The notes: generated from the sequence alone by a model not told the origin. A stretch of 64,000 nt of DNA from CANKHA01 sp963731585 (GCA_963731585.1 CAVSWC010000013.1:186001-250000), one strand, 5' to 3'. Positions 8,789-20,278 are shown, counted from the stretch's first letter. Numbers and translations are program-made.

Positions 8789-8812
8789 ATGGACAGCGTG
8801 GTTAACGCATGA
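8789..8812 (+). CDS. Possible 7-codon leader ORF overlapping the next gene
   Basis: ATG at 8789, behind GGGAG, encodes MDSVVNA and stops at TGA 8810-8812, which overlaps the ATG of the following gene (ATGA). The arrangement would couple translation of the downstream gene. Nothing shows that it is translated. Confidence 0.25.
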   Translation: MDSVVNA

Positions 8813-9336
8813 GTCAAGCCGCACCGAAAGCGCCTGCACAGGGATCGCCATTTTGGCAGTTTTCCCTGGGTCTTTATCGCGCACCCGGCGTGGCCGATGC
8901 CTGCATCCTGTTGCAGGACGAGGCGGGGGTGGACGTCAACCTGCTGTTCTTCCTCTTGTGGAATGCATCGCTGAAGCGGCAATTCGCGTCCACCGATGTG
9001 CATGCGGTGGACAGCTGCGTCGCCGGCTGGCGCAAGACCGCGGTGATTCCCATGCGCGAAATCCGGCGCGGGCTGAAGTCCGCCACCGGATTGATCGAGC
9101 CGGGCGCAGCCGAGCTTTTCCGCACCAAGGTTAAAGGGCTCGAGCTCGAAGCCGAGCGTCTGCAGCAGGAAACGCTGTTTGCGCTTTCGCAGTCGGCCAC
9201 TCTGGGCAGGGAAGCGGCTTCCGCCGATGCGGCGGCGCGCGCCAACATCGCGGCTTACGAAAAATATTCCACCCGCGATTTTCCAAGGCCTGCGGTCGAT
9301 GCGATCCTCGCCGCCTTCGGCGCAAAGCACGGCTGA
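8809..9336 (+). CDS. TIGR02444 / DUF2390 family protein
   Basis: A 175-residue cytoplasmic protein with the family pattern: SPFWQFSLGLYRAPGV, then CILLQDEAGVDVNLLFFLLW near the N-terminus and a helical C-terminus. The function of the family is unknown. The ATG at 8809 overlaps a short upstream ORF by ATGA. ubiX starts 22 bases after its stop, so the two are probably co-transcribed. The frame is intact. Confidence 0.8.
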   Translation: MSQAAPKAPAQGSPFWQFSLGLYRAPGVADACILLQDEAGVDVNLLFFLLWNASLKRQFASTDVHAVDSCVAGWRKTAVIPMREIRRGLKSATGLIEPGAAELFRTKVKGLELEAERLQQETLFALSQSATLGREAASADAAARANIAAYEKYSTRDFPRPAVDAILAAFGAKHG

Positions 9337-9357
9337 TACCCTGACAGGAAAACCTCA

Positions 9358-9945
9358 ATGGCCGCAAAGACACCCCAACGCCTGATCGTCGGCATCTCCG
9401 GAGCGTCAGGCGTCGTCTATGGCGTGCGCATGCTCGAGGTGCTGCGCGACGCCGGCATCGAGACGCATCTGGTCATGAGCAAGGCGGCCGAGCTGACGCT
9501 GGCCTACGAGATGGAGATGAAGCCGAAGGATGTCCGCGTGCTCGCTTCGCATTTCCATGCGCAAGCGGACGTCGGCGCCTCGATCTCCTCCGGGTCTTTC
9601 CCGACCATGGGCATGGTGATCGTACCGTGTTCGGTCCGCTCCATGAGCGAAATCGCCGCCGGTACCACCGGAAGCCTGCTGTCGCGGGCGGCCGACGTCG
9701 TGCTAAAGGAGCGCCGCCGCCTGGTGCTGGCTTTCCGTGAGACGCCAATTCATGCCGGTCATCTGCGGACCATGACGCAGCTCACCGAGATGGGGGCCAT
9801 CATCGCGCCGATCGTGCCGGCCTTCTACAACCGCCCAAAAACCTTGGACGACGTGATCAACCACACGGTCGGCCGGCTGCTCGACCTCTTTGGGGTGGAG
9901 ACCAAGCTGGTCAAGCGCTGGAAAGGGGCGCCGGAAGAGTCCTAA
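9358..9945 (+). CDS. ubiX: Flavin prenyltransferase UbiX
   Basis: Makes the prenylated FMN cofactor used by UbiD-type decarboxylases, hence needed for ubiquinone synthesis. The 195 residues show the flavoprotein start IVGISGASGVVYG, the MVIVPCSVRSMSEIAAG segment lining the FMN/dimethylallyl site, and RRLVLAFRETPIHAGHL. It lies directly downstream of the TIGR02444 gene. No ubiD is in the window. The start ATG has a GGAAAA purine tract upstream and fits the family N-terminus. Confidence 0.94.
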   Translation: MAAKTPQRLIVGISGASGVVYGVRMLEVLRDAGIETHLVMSKAAELTLAYEMEMKPKDVRVLASHFHAQADVGASISSGSFPTMGMVIVPCSVRSMSEIAAGTTGSLLSRAADVVLKERRRLVLAFRETPIHAGHLRTMTQLTEMGAIIAPIVPAFYNRPKTLDDVINHTVGRLLDLFGVETKLVKRWKGAPEES

Positions 9946-10108
9946 GAACCCGTCCATCGTGGCATTTTTGCCCCTATTCGGCCCCGCTTTGGCGCCCGTT
10001 CGGCGATTTCAGAGTTCCGGCTCCAAAATTAAGAATCTGGTCTTGAATGCGCCTTCATCATAGGCGAATCCGGCTGGGCTTTCGTTTCCGTTCCGGGGGA
10101 GGTTCTGG

Positions 10109-11095
10109 ATGTTCCTGCGCTTTGCCACCGCTTGTGCCGTGCTTGCGATCGGGCTTGCTTGCTCGCCGGAACGCGCGGCTGCGCAAGGATACCCGTATGT
10201 CTATCGCAACGTTCCTCCGGGCCCGCCGCCGCCCTATGAGATCCTGCCGGACATTGAAAGCGACCAAGGACCGGTCGTCATGGTTCCGGATGCGCGCCCC
10301 GGCGTCTCTTACCCGCCGCGGCCGGAACGCTACGTGCCGCCGGCTCCGGGCTTCGTCTATCCCGAACGGTTAGAGCCAGCGCCTTACGGCCACATACCCG
10401 GGCGTGACTCTGCGATCCGTCGCGGCGAGCTCCCGCCATTGCCGCCGGCCGACATCAATGCGCCGCGGCCGCCGGCGGGGGTCAATTCCAACCAGCAATC
10501 GATCTATTCCACGCTGCCGCCGGAAGATCAGCCGGAAGTGGGCGAACGAAAGGAATTGCCGCAGCATCTTCGCCGCCAGCTCGTCGACTACCGCTCCAAA
10601 GAACCGGCCGGCACGCTCATCATCGATACCGCCAATACCTACCTCTATCTCGTGCTCGGTAACGGGCAGGCGATGCGTTATGGCATCGGGGTTGGCCGCG
10701 ACGGTTTCACTTGGGCTGGAACCGAACGCATCTCGCGGATGGCAGAATGGCCGGACTGGCATCCGCCGGAAGAGATGATCGAGCGCCAGCCTTACCTGCC
10801 ACGCTTCATGGCAGGCGGTGAGGGCAATCCGCTCGGCGCGCGCGCGCTCTACCTCGGCAAGACGCTGTACCGCATCCACGGCACCAACCAGCCATCGACC
10901 ATCGGCACCTTCGTATCGTCGGGCTGCGTGCGTCTGACCAACGAAGATATCCAGGACCTCTACGACCGGGTGAAGGTCGGCAACCGCGTGGTGGTATTGC
11001 CAGGCAAGCCGCCTGCCACCGCGCAGGCCCAGCCGCCGGCTCCGGCGCAGGGGTTGCCGCCGGCTACCGCGCAGGCGCAACAGCCGCCACGGTAA
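10109..11095 (+). CDS. L,D-transpeptidase (YkuD domain) with Pro-rich N-terminus
   Basis: Exported peptidoglycan cross-linking or lipoprotein-anchoring enzyme of 328 residues. It has a signal peptide (to about A-A-A-Q), a long Pro/Tyr-rich linker (residues about 25-150), then the YkuD catalytic domain with RIHGTN and the active-site motif S-S-G-C-V-R-L (Cys273). The C-terminus is a P-A-T-A-Q-A-Q-rich tail. ATG 10109 follows GGGGGAGG. A second, shorter YkuD protein is at 47725-48474, and the two share the R-Q-P-Y-L-P-R-F-M-A-G-G-E-G-N-P-L-G-A-R block. Monocistronic by spacing. Confidence 0.9.
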   Translation: MFLRFATACAVLAIGLACSPERAAAQGYPYVYRNVPPGPPPPYEILPDIESDQGPVVMVPDARPGVSYPPRPERYVPPAPGFVYPERLEPAPYGHIPGRDSAIRRGELPPLPPADINAPRPPAGVNSNQQSIYSTLPPEDQPEVGERKELPQHLRRQLVDYRSKEPAGTLIIDTANTYLYLVLGNGQAMRYGIGVGRDGFTWAGTERISRMAEWPDWHPPEEMIERQPYLPRFMAGGEGNPLGARALYLGKTLYRIHGTNQPSTIGTFVSSGCVRLTNEDIQDLYDRVKVGNRVVVLPGKPPATAQAQPPAPAQGLPPATAQAQQPPR

Positions 11096-11242
11096 TTCGC
11101 GCCGCTGATCACCCGGCGCCACCAATTTATACTTGCGCATGACCTTACCGGTTAACGGGTTCCCATTTCGCCGGGTCCTGCGCTCGGAACCTCTTCGTCT
11201 GCTCCCGGTTTATGTCTTGCTCAACTGGGAACGGCAGGTGCG

Positions 11243-12295
11243 ATGGCTGATGCAAGCGCGGCGTTAAACAGGCTTCTGCAGGCCAGAAGCCGCACGCCCG
11301 GCCCTCTGCGCCGCGTCTCACCCAACGAACTCAACATCCGCCGCCGCCGCAACGGCAGGGGATTCTCTTATATCGGGCGGGGTGGTCGCACGCTGCGCGA
11401 CAGCGCCATATTGCGCCGGCTGAAATCGCTCGCGGTGCCGCCTGCCTATGAAGACGTGCTCTATTCCGAGGACCCGCGTGCGCATCTGCAGGCGGTGGGC
11501 CGCGACGCCGCCGGCCGCTTGCAATACCGTTATCACCCGGAATGGGAAGAAGTGCGCGAGCGCCGCAAAGCCAAGCGCCTGGTCGCGCTGGTGGAGGCGC
11601 TTCCGCGTGTCCGCCGCTGCATCAACAAGCATCTTGCCGCCGACGAGGCGACGCGCGAATTCGTGCTGGCGGCGATCATACATTTGGTCGCGCAAAGCGC
11701 CATCCGCTCCGGCAGCGAGGCTTATCTGCGCGCGCATGGCACGCGCGGTGCCGCGACGCTGTTGAAATCGAATGTGAGCATCAAACGGGATACGGTGGCG
11801 TTGGCGTTCAAAGGAAAAGGCAGCCAGGCGGTGCAGCGGAAGATCCGCTGCCGGAAGCTGGCCAAGGCCATCGGTATCTTGCTGCAATTGCCGGGCAAGC
11901 GGTTGTTTCAGTATCGTGACGATGGCGGCAAGCTGCGCAGTGTGGAGCGGCGTGAAGTCAATGAATTTCTCTACGCGATCGCCGGGGTGCGCATTTCACT
12001 GAAAGACTTCCGCACCCTGCTGGCGTCCACGTCGGTGCTGGAAAAGCTGGCGCATATTCCACCGGCCAAGAACGAGCGCATGCGCCGCCGTCAAATGCTC
12101 GAGGCCGTGCAGTCCGCCGCGGACGATCTCGCCAATACTCCCACGGTCTGCCGCCGCAGCTATGTACATGACACGATCTTCGCGGCTTTCGAGAACGGCG
12201 CCCTCAATCGCTTTTCCTCAGAGCTGAAGCAGTGCCGTTCCTCGAGCGGGCGCGAGCGCGTGTTGGCGCAGGTCGTTGCGAGCGCCGTGCATTAG
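11243..12295 (+). CDS. DNA topoisomerase IB (poxvirus type)
   Basis: Relaxes supercoils by a transient 3'-phosphotyrosine bond. The 350-residue length fits bacterial TopIB. Visible are the N-terminal R-R-R-R-N-G-R-G-F-S-Y segment, IRSGSEAYLRAHGTRGAATL (catalytic Arg region), F-K-G-K-G (Lys), LKDFRTLLAS (usual K-D-F-R-T) and the nucleophile in CRRSYVHDTIF (Tyr307). The His expected near it is unclear, because the usual T-W-G-G-T stretch is replaced by L-L-A-S. The gene is convergent with udgX; such enzymes are common but non-essential in rhizobia. Confidence 0.9.
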   Translation: MADASAALNRLLQARSRTPGPLRRVSPNELNIRRRRNGRGFSYIGRGGRTLRDSAILRRLKSLAVPPAYEDVLYSEDPRAHLQAVGRDAAGRLQYRYHPEWEEVRERRKAKRLVALVEALPRVRRCINKHLAADEATREFVLAAIIHLVAQSAIRSGSEAYLRAHGTRGAATLLKSNVSIKRDTVALAFKGKGSQAVQRKIRCRKLAKAIGILLQLPGKRLFQYRDDGGKLRSVERREVNEFLYAIAGVRISLKDFRTLLASTSVLEKLAHIPPAKNERMRRRQMLEAVQSAADDLANTPTVCRRSYVHDTIFAAFENGALNRFSSELKQCRSSSGRERVLAQVVASAVH

Positions 12296-12363
12296 CTCCA
12301 TCGCGAAGATGAGGTGGCGCTTCTTTCCCTCTCCCGGCGAGCCAGGCAAGGAAAAGCGGAAAC

Positions 12364-12978
12364 TTATGCGACCTGCTCCAGCAGCTTTGCGCAAAGCCGC
12401 AGGTCGTTGACGAAACGGCCGTATTCCGCGGCCTTGTCGTTGTCGTCCTGGATCCGCAGCAGGTAGGATGGATGGATGGTCGCGATCAGCGGCGTGCCGT
12501 CGGCCAGCGGCACCACCCGGCCGCGCAGCTTGACGATCGCCGTCGGCCTGCCGGTCAGGCTGCGCAGGGCGGTGGCGCCCAGCGCCACCACCAGCTCCGG
12601 CTTGACGATGCGGAGTTCCTGCTCCTGCCACCAGTGGCAGCGATCGATCTCATAGGCATTCGGTTTCTTGTGCAGCCGCCGCTTGCCGCGCTGCTCGAAT
12701 TTGAAATGCTTCACCGCGTTGGTGACGAAGATTTTGCGGCGGTCGAGTCCCGCTTCGGCGATGGCGCGGTCGAGCATGCGGCCGGCGGGGCCGACGAAGG
12801 GCCTGCCTTCCAGGTCTTCCTTATCGCCCGGCTGCTCGCCTACCATCATCACCCGCGCGCGCGGCGAGCCTTCTCCCGGCACGACCTGGGTCGCGTCCTT
12901 GTAGAGCGGGCAGCGCGTGCACTGCGCTTCCGCCTGTGCCAGGGCAGTCAGGGAACGGTAGGCAATCGGTTCGGCCAT
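12364..12978 (-). CDS. udgX: UdgX, covalent uracil-DNA-binding UDG-superfamily protein
   Basis: A 204-residue Fe-S uracil-DNA glycosylase homologue. The modified motif GEQPGDKED (residues 47-55) and the diagnostic loop K-R-R-L-H (His103), reading FKFEQRGKRRLHKKP, mark the UdgX branch. In that branch the His becomes covalently joined to the abasic deoxyribose after uracil is cut out, so the protein stays stuck to DNA. The distal motif HPSYLLR is present, and cysteines C20, C23 and the one in DRCHWW could ligate the cluster. ATG 12978 is preferred to a TTG at 13008 that lacks a ribosome site. The motif has Leu where the mycobacterial protein has Ile. Confidence 0.9.
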   Translation of the reverse strand: MAEPIAYRSLTALAQAEAQCTRCPLYKDATQVVPGEGSPRARVMMVGEQPGDKEDLEGRPFVGPAGRMLDRAIAEAGLDRRKIFVTNAVKHFKFEQRGKRRLHKKPNAYEIDRCHWWQEQELRIVKPELVVALGATALRSLTGRPTAIVKLRGRVVPLADGTPLIATIHPSYLLRIQDDNDKAAEYGRFVNDLRLCAKLLEQVA

Positions 12979-13047
12979 GGACCCAATCCCAAACAGTCCT
13001 GGAATCAACCGCTCGGCGGCGGTCCCGGTTCCGTCCCGCTGCCTTCC

Positions 13048-14004
13048 CTATGGTTTCATTTGATTGATCGGCTTGCCGTCAAGCCAGGCTCGGATATTGG
13101 CAACCATGCCGGTATAGAACACCTTGTAATTGTCCAAGGTCGCATAGCCGAGATGTGGCGTCGCCACGACATTGTGCAGTTTCCGGAACGGGTGATCCAG
13201 CGGCAAGGGCTCCTCGTTGAAAACGTCGATACCGGCGCCGCCGATCTTCTTGTTCTGCAAGGCAGCGATCAGCGCGCCTTCGTCCACGCATTGCCCGCGC
13301 GAGGTGTTGATCAGGTAAGCCGTCGGCTTCATCAGCGCCAGATCGGCCGCGCCGATCAGCCCTTCGGTTCGCGGCGAGAGCTGCACATGCAGGGTGACGA
13401 AATCGGATTGCTTCAACAGCTCCTCTTTCGTCGTCAACGTCACGCCCAGTTGCTGGCAGCGTTCCGCGGTGAGATTTTGGCTCCAGGCGATGACGTTCAT
13501 TTCCATCGCCTGTGCAATGCGCGCGACACGGCTGCCGACCTTGCCAAGGCCGATGATGCCGAGCGTGCGGCCGAGCATGCCGGTGCCGGCGGTGGTCTGC
13601 CACCGCACGCCGTCCTTCATCTGCCGGTCCTCGTAACCGATGCGGCGGGACAGTTCGAGCATCAGCCCTACGGTCAGTTCACCGGGCGTATAGCCGATCG
13701 ATTCCGTGCCGCAGACGAGGATGCCGCGCTCGTTGGCGGCGGCGACATCGATAGCTGCATTGCGCATGCCGCCTGAGGTGATGATCTTCAGGTCCGGCAG
13801 CGCCTCGATCACCTCGCGAGAAATCAGTGTGCGTTCGCGCATCAGGCAAAGTACCGCGACGCCGTTCAGCGCCGCGATGACTTTGCGCGTGTCGCCGGAC
13901 GGCTGGGTAAAGGTCTGGAATTCGACCTCGGGAAGCTGCGACCAGTCGGCAACCTGGCGCGCCACGTCGATATAGTCGTCAAGGATGGCGCCGCGATACT
14001 TCAT
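13048..14004 (-). CDS. D-2-hydroxyacid dehydrogenase family protein
   Basis: NAD(P)-dependent oxidoreductase of 318 residues that reduces 2-keto acids or oxidises D-2-hydroxyacids (family knowledge). The nucleotide-binding motif is GIIGLGKVGSRVA. The catalytic residues fit NTSRGQCVDEGAL (Arg), E-E-P-L-P (Glu) and TPHLGYAT (His). The branch with the I-L-D-D-Y start is abundant in Hyphomicrobiales and of uncertain substrate. It is separated by 70 bases from udgX on the same strand and could share its transcript. The frame is intact. Confidence 0.88.
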   Translation of the reverse strand: MKYRGAILDDYIDVARQVADWSQLPEVEFQTFTQPSGDTRKVIAALNGVAVLCLMRERTLISREVIEALPDLKIITSGGMRNAAIDVAAANERGILVCGTESIGYTPGELTVGLMLELSRRIGYEDRQMKDGVRWQTTAGTGMLGRTLGIIGLGKVGSRVARIAQAMEMNVIAWSQNLTAERCQQLGVTLTTKEELLKQSDFVTLHVQLSPRTEGLIGAADLALMKPTAYLINTSRGQCVDEGALIAALQNKKIGGAGIDVFNEEPLPLDHPFRKLHNVVATPHLGYATLDNYKVFYTGMVANIRAWLDGKPINQMKP

Positions 14005-14109
14005 AGATTCCCCCCGAGCGGTATGCCTGTGGGGCTTGTCTCATCATACCGAGATGGCCCCGGCAAGGGACCGTGGCGGCAAGCCGAAAGCGGGTAATCT
14101 GGTGCGGGG

Positions 14110-14316
14110 TCAGCCGCCGGCTTTCCAGAGGTTGGAAAGGTCGACGTCGGTCGTGGCGGGCTGCTGGCCGTGTTTTTCTTGCCACTTCGGGCCCGGACCG
14201 CGCATATAGTGAAGTTCGGGACGGTAGGAATTGAAGAGGCTATGGGTCAGCCGCCGAGTTTTCTCGGCGATTCGAGCCGTTACCGTGGTCGCGAAAGCCG
14301 CGGCTGTCTCTCCCAT
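14110..14316 (-). CDS. Small hypothetical protein (68 aa)
   Basis: Starts at ATG 14316 with GGGAG seven bases upstream and reads MGETAAAFATTVTARIAEKTRRL, then a Tyr/Pro/Gly-rich tail ending L-S-N-L-W-K-A-G-G. There is no signal peptide or membrane segment and no family was recognised. Support is the good ribosome site and its position in an otherwise empty stretch on the same strand as the dehydrogenase. Confidence 0.45.
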   Translation of the reverse strand: MGETAAAFATTVTARIAEKTRRLTHSLFNSYRPELHYMRGPGPKWQEKHGQQPATTDVDLSNLWKAGG

Positions 14317-14569
14317 GGGACACTCCCACACTGCGCGGCACAACCCTCATTTCTAAAATCGCGCCGCAATTGTCCGCATCATCCGGCACACCTGTTAAAA
14401 GACTGGTATACGGCGACCGCGGCATTGAAATAGCGTTTCCACATCCTTACTTGCGTTGACTACTCGCTTCGTTCCCCGCGCATACCCGAATGCAAATCCA
14501 GGTGACCGGAACCTCTGCGGGCGAATGTCGTTGTCGTTAAGAGGGGTGGGTTCCCGGAGAAAAGCAGCA

Positions 14570-15683
14570 ATGCGGATCGCGCAGATTGCTCCGCTCATGG
14601 AAAGCGTGCCTCCGAGGCTATATGGCGGCACCGAGCGGATCGTGTCTTACCTGACCGAGGAACTCGTCCGCCTCGGTCACGATGTGACGTTATTTGCAAG
14701 CGCCGATAGCATGACCGCTGCCAAGCTGGTCGGATGCGTTCCGCAGGCGTTGCGGCTCGATGTCAATATTCGCGACACGATCCCCTATTACATGCTGATG
14801 TTGGATCGGGTACGGCAGCAGTCCGGCGAATTCGATATCCTGCATTTCCACATCGACCAGTTCCATTTCCCGCTTTTCCGCCATATGGCGGGCCGCACCG
14901 TGACGACCACGCATGGCCGGCAAGACCTGCCCGACTTGAAGCCGCTTTACATCGGGTTCGGCGACATGCCGCTGGTTTCGATCTCGAACGATCAGCGCCG
15001 GCCGATCTTGAACGCCAATTTCGTTCAGACGATTTATCACGGCCTGCCGGCCGACTTGCACAAACCAATCTTCAGTCCGCGCGGCGGCTATGTTGCGTTT
15101 CTTGGACGCATCGCGCCGGAAAAGCGGCCAGACCGCGCGATCCAGATCGCCCGCTCGCTCGGCGTCCCGCTGAAGATCGCGGCCAAGGTGGATCGCGTCG
15201 ACGAAGACTATTTTCGCGAGGTTATCGCGCCGCTGCTCGATGGGCCGGGTGTGGAATTCGTCGGCGAGATCAACGAGCAGCAGAAAAACGAATTTCTAGG
15301 CGAGGCGAAGGCTCTGTTGTTTCCCGATCGATTGGCCCGAACCTTTCGGCCTGTCGATGATAGAGGCCATGGCCTGCGGCACGCCAGTGCTGGCCTTCCG
15401 CTGCGGTTCGGTTCCGGAAGTGATCGATCAAGGCGTGAGCGGCATCATCGTGGACAGTCTTGAGGAGGCCGTGGGCGCATTGCCGCGTGTCATTGCGCTC
15501 GACCGGCGGGCGGTGCGGCGGCGGTTTGAGGAAAGATTTACCGCCACCCGTATGGCCAAAGATTATCTTGGCGTCTATCGTTCGCTGCTTAAGCGCTCGC
15601 AGGAACAGCGTCAAGAACACGACGATGTTCAGCTTGCGGGTGACATCACCACGGATGCTCCAAGGCTGCACATTGACTCGTGA
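14570..15683 (+). CDS. Glycosyltransferase family 4 protein (one frameshift)
   Basis: GT-B fold glycosyltransferase of about 370 residues. N-terminal features are IAQIAPLMESVPP and R-L-Y-G-G-T-E-R-I-V-S-Y-L; the donor-binding half shows YVAFLGRIAPEKRPDRAI and, after the shift, SMIEAMACGTPVLAFRCGSVPEV with E-A-M-A-C-G-T-P typical of GT4. One extra G near 15325 breaks the frame; the length is 3n+1. The gene overlaps the start of the debranching-enzyme gene, implying a shared operon. The pair resembles systems that build or trim alpha-glucans or trehalose-related sugars, but the sugar is not evident. GGAGA lies upstream of ATG 14570. Confidence 0.85.
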
Positions 15684-17863
15684 CGTTTCGCCTCTGCCCG
15701 CCGCCGCTGAGGCGGTAACCGAGACACCGTTTTACATACCGGCGACCGGGCCTTCGACGCGGCCGCGCTGTACGCTTAAGCATGCGGACACCTTCGCGGT
15801 GCTCGACAAGCACGGCGACATCGGCGCGACGCCGGACGGGCCGGATGGTCTTTTCCACGCCGATACGCGCTACTTGTCGCGGCTGGAGCTGTTGATCAAT
15901 GGAATGCAGCCCTTGCTGCTCGGCTCCAATGTTCGTGACAACAATTCTGTCCTCACCGTCGACCTGACCAATCCGGATTTCTATCTCAATCAGAAACTGG
16001 TGCTGCCGAAAGACACGGTGCACATCGTGCGCACGATCTTCCTCTGGCAAAAGACGGCTTATCAGCGCTTCGGCATTCAGAACCACTCCGAACGGCGTAT
16101 CAATTTGCATCTGACGTTCGCCTTTGCCAGCGATTTCGCCGATCTGTTCGAGGTGCGCGGCATGCGCCGTGAACGTCGCGGACTCTTGCGCCCGGCGAAG
16201 GCGAGCGAGCGCAGAGGTCTTGCTCAGCTATGAAGGGCTGGACCGCCGGCTTCGGCAGACGGTACTGTTTTTCGATCCCGCCCCGACGCAACTCGGCGCA
16301 ACAGCCGGCTCCTACAAGCTCAGGCTGCAGCCGGGCCAGCGCTGCGTCCTGTTCGTCGCGGCCGAGAGCAACGCGGAGCCCGGCGTGCGCCCGCCGCCCT
16401 TCCTGCGCGGCATGCAGGCCGCCTTCCGGGCAATCCGTCATTCAACCGGAGACATGGCGGCGGTCGAGAGCTCCAACGCCGTGTTCAACCAAGTGATTTG
16501 CCGCTCAGCGGCGGACCTGTCCATGCTGATGACGCGGACGCCGCAGGGCTCGTATCCCTATGCCGGCATTCCCTGGTACTCGACCACTTTCGGCCGTGAC
16601 GGGATCATCACCGCGATGCAGACGCTGTGGTGCGATCCGGGCATTGCCAAGGGCGTGCTGGCGCGGCTCGCGGCGCATCAGGCAAAGGCCGAGGATCCGC
16701 TCGCCGACGCGCAACCCGGGAAAATCCTTCACGAGATGCGCTACGGCGAAATGGCCGCGCTGCGCGAGGTGCCGTTCGGGCTGTATTATGGCAGCGTCGA
16801 TTCCACGCCGCTGTTTGTCTGGCTCGCTGGTCTCTATGTGCAGCGCACCGGCGACATGGAAACCTTGCGCACGCTGTGGCCGCATATCGAAGCCGCGCTA
16901 AATTGGATCGACGGCTGGGGCGATCCCGATGACGACGGCTTCGTCGAATACCACCGCATGACCGGGGAGGGGCTCGTCAACCAGGGCTGGAAGGATTCCC
17001 AGGATGCGATCTTTCACGCCGATGGCCGTTTGGCGGAAGGGCCGATCGCACTGGCGGAAGTGCAGGGTTACGTCTACGCAGCCAAGCTCGCCGCAGCGCA
17101 CTGCGCGCGCTGGCTGGGAAACAGCGTGCTGGCCGAAACGCTAGAGAAATCGGCGGCAGAACTCGCCGAACGTTTTGAAGAAAAATTCTGGTGCCCAGAA
17201 CTCGGCACCTATGCGCTGGCGCTCGATGGCAAGAAAAAACGCTGTCAGGTGAAAACCTCCAACGCCGGTCATCTGTTGTTTTGCGGCATGATCAGGCCGG
17301 AGCGCGCCAAGCTGGTGGCGGAAGGCTTGATGCGTCCGCAATTCTTCACCGGCTGGGGCATCCGTACCGTAGGGAAAGAGGAAGCGCGCTACAATCCGAT
17401 GTCCTATCACAACGGATCGGTCTGGCCGCACGACAATGCGCTGATCGCGCTCGGCTTCGCCCGCTATGGATTCAAGAGCTTGGTCGATCGCGTGTTCACG
17501 GGCATGTTCAGTGCCGCGAGCTACATGGAATTGTCACGGCTGCCGGAATTGTTCTGCGGCTTCCGCCGCGCCCCGAGCCAGGGACCGACGCTATACCCGG
17601 TCGCCTGCGCACCGCAGGCCTGGGCCAGCGCCACGCCTTTCGCTCTGCTGGAGGCTTCGCTCGGTCTTGAATTCGAGCCGGCCGCCAATGAGATCCGGCT
17701 GCACAATCCGCATTTGCCGGCCTTCCTCGATGAGGCGGTCCTGCGCAATCTGCGGCTCGGCCAGTCCAGCGTTGACCTGCGCCTGCGCCGCCATGGCGAA
17801 GAGGTTTCCGTGCAGGTGATCCGCAGTCAGGGTCATGTGCAAGTGAGCGCCGTCTATTCCTGA
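15655..17863 (+). CDS. Glycogen-debranching-type amylo-alpha-1,6-glucosidase (one frameshift)
   Basis: A protein of about 735 residues. The N-terminal beta-rich debranching domain has FAVLDKHGDIGATPDGPDGLFHADTRYLSRLEL. The C-terminal (alpha/alpha)6 glucosidase domain shows PWYSTTFGRDGIITAMQTLW (catalytic acid region), GLVNQGWKDSQDAIFHADG and YHNGSVWPHDNALIALGFARYG. A one-base insertion near 16195 splits it; the length is 3n+1. ATG 15655 overlaps the 3' end of the glycosyltransferase gene. Proteins of this family hydrolyse alpha-glucan branch points or related oligosaccharides in the cytoplasm. No glgA, B or C genes are nearby, so a role with the upstream transferase in a small glucoside pathway is an inference. 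Confidence 0.85.
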
Positions 17864-17957
17864 GGCCGGCCCGTCTTGCTCTTTGGCGGGTGGATCGCTA
17901 AATCAGCGACAACTTTCCCCACAATGCGCCGCGGCGCGACACGAGGGCAGGGCGCCG

Positions 17958-19610
<1,653 letters not shown>

Positions 19611-19693
19611 GGCAGCCAGGGCCTGTCACATCAGCCGATCCGAATCGCATATGAATAACACCAGCGCGCTTTGCGTTCAAAAGAGGTCACGCC

Positions 19694-20278
19694 ATGTCGT
19701 TGACGCCTGACATTCCAATCCCGCCGCAGGGCCACCTGCGCCCGCTGCCGCAGCTGATTTTCGGCTCGCGCTGGCTGCAGCTCCCGCTCTATCTCGGCCT
19801 GATCGTCGCACAAGGCGTCTATGTCATCCTCTTCCTCAAAGAGCTCTGGCATCTCATCCTGCACTCCTTCGACTTCAGCGAGCAGCAGATCATGCTGGTG
19901 GTGCTCGGCCTGATCGACGTGGTGATGATTTCCAACCTGCTGATCATGGTGATCGTGGGCGGCTACGAGACCTTTGTTTCGCGGCTGGAACTGCAAAATC
20001 ATCCGGACCAGCCGGAATGGCTGAGCCACGTGAATGCCAGCGTGCTGAAGATCAAGCTCGCCATGGCGATCATCGGCATCTCGTCGATCCACCTGCTGCG
20101 GACTTTTATCGAGGCGGGCAGCCTGGGCTCCGACCGCACCAGCTACACCGAAACCGGAGTGATGTGGCAGACCATCATCCATTGCGTATTCATCCTCTCC
20201 GCCATCGGCATCGCCACCGTCGACCGTATGGGCCAGCCGATTCCGGTCGGGCCCCACAAGGCCGCCGGCCACGCATGA
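19694..20278 (+). CDS. YqhA / UPF0114 (TIGR00645) inner-membrane protein
   Basis: A 194-residue membrane protein with about four hydrophobic helices. The family block R-W-L-Q-L-P-L-Y-L-G-L-I is followed by VVMISNLLIMVIVGGYETFVSRL. The function is unknown. Its stop overlaps the start of the lytic transglycosylase (ATGA), so the two are translationally coupled, hinting at an envelope role. The ATG at 19694 is 84 bases downstream of ettA. Confidence 0.9.
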   Translation: MSLTPDIPIPPQGHLRPLPQLIFGSRWLQLPLYLGLIVAQGVYVILFLKELWHLILHSFDFSEQQIMLVVLGLIDVVMISNLLIMVIVGGYETFVSRLELQNHPDQPEWLSHVNASVLKIKLAMAIIGISSIHLLRTFIEAGSLGSDRTSYTETGVMWQTIIHCVFILSAIGIATVDRMGQPIPVGPHKAAGHA

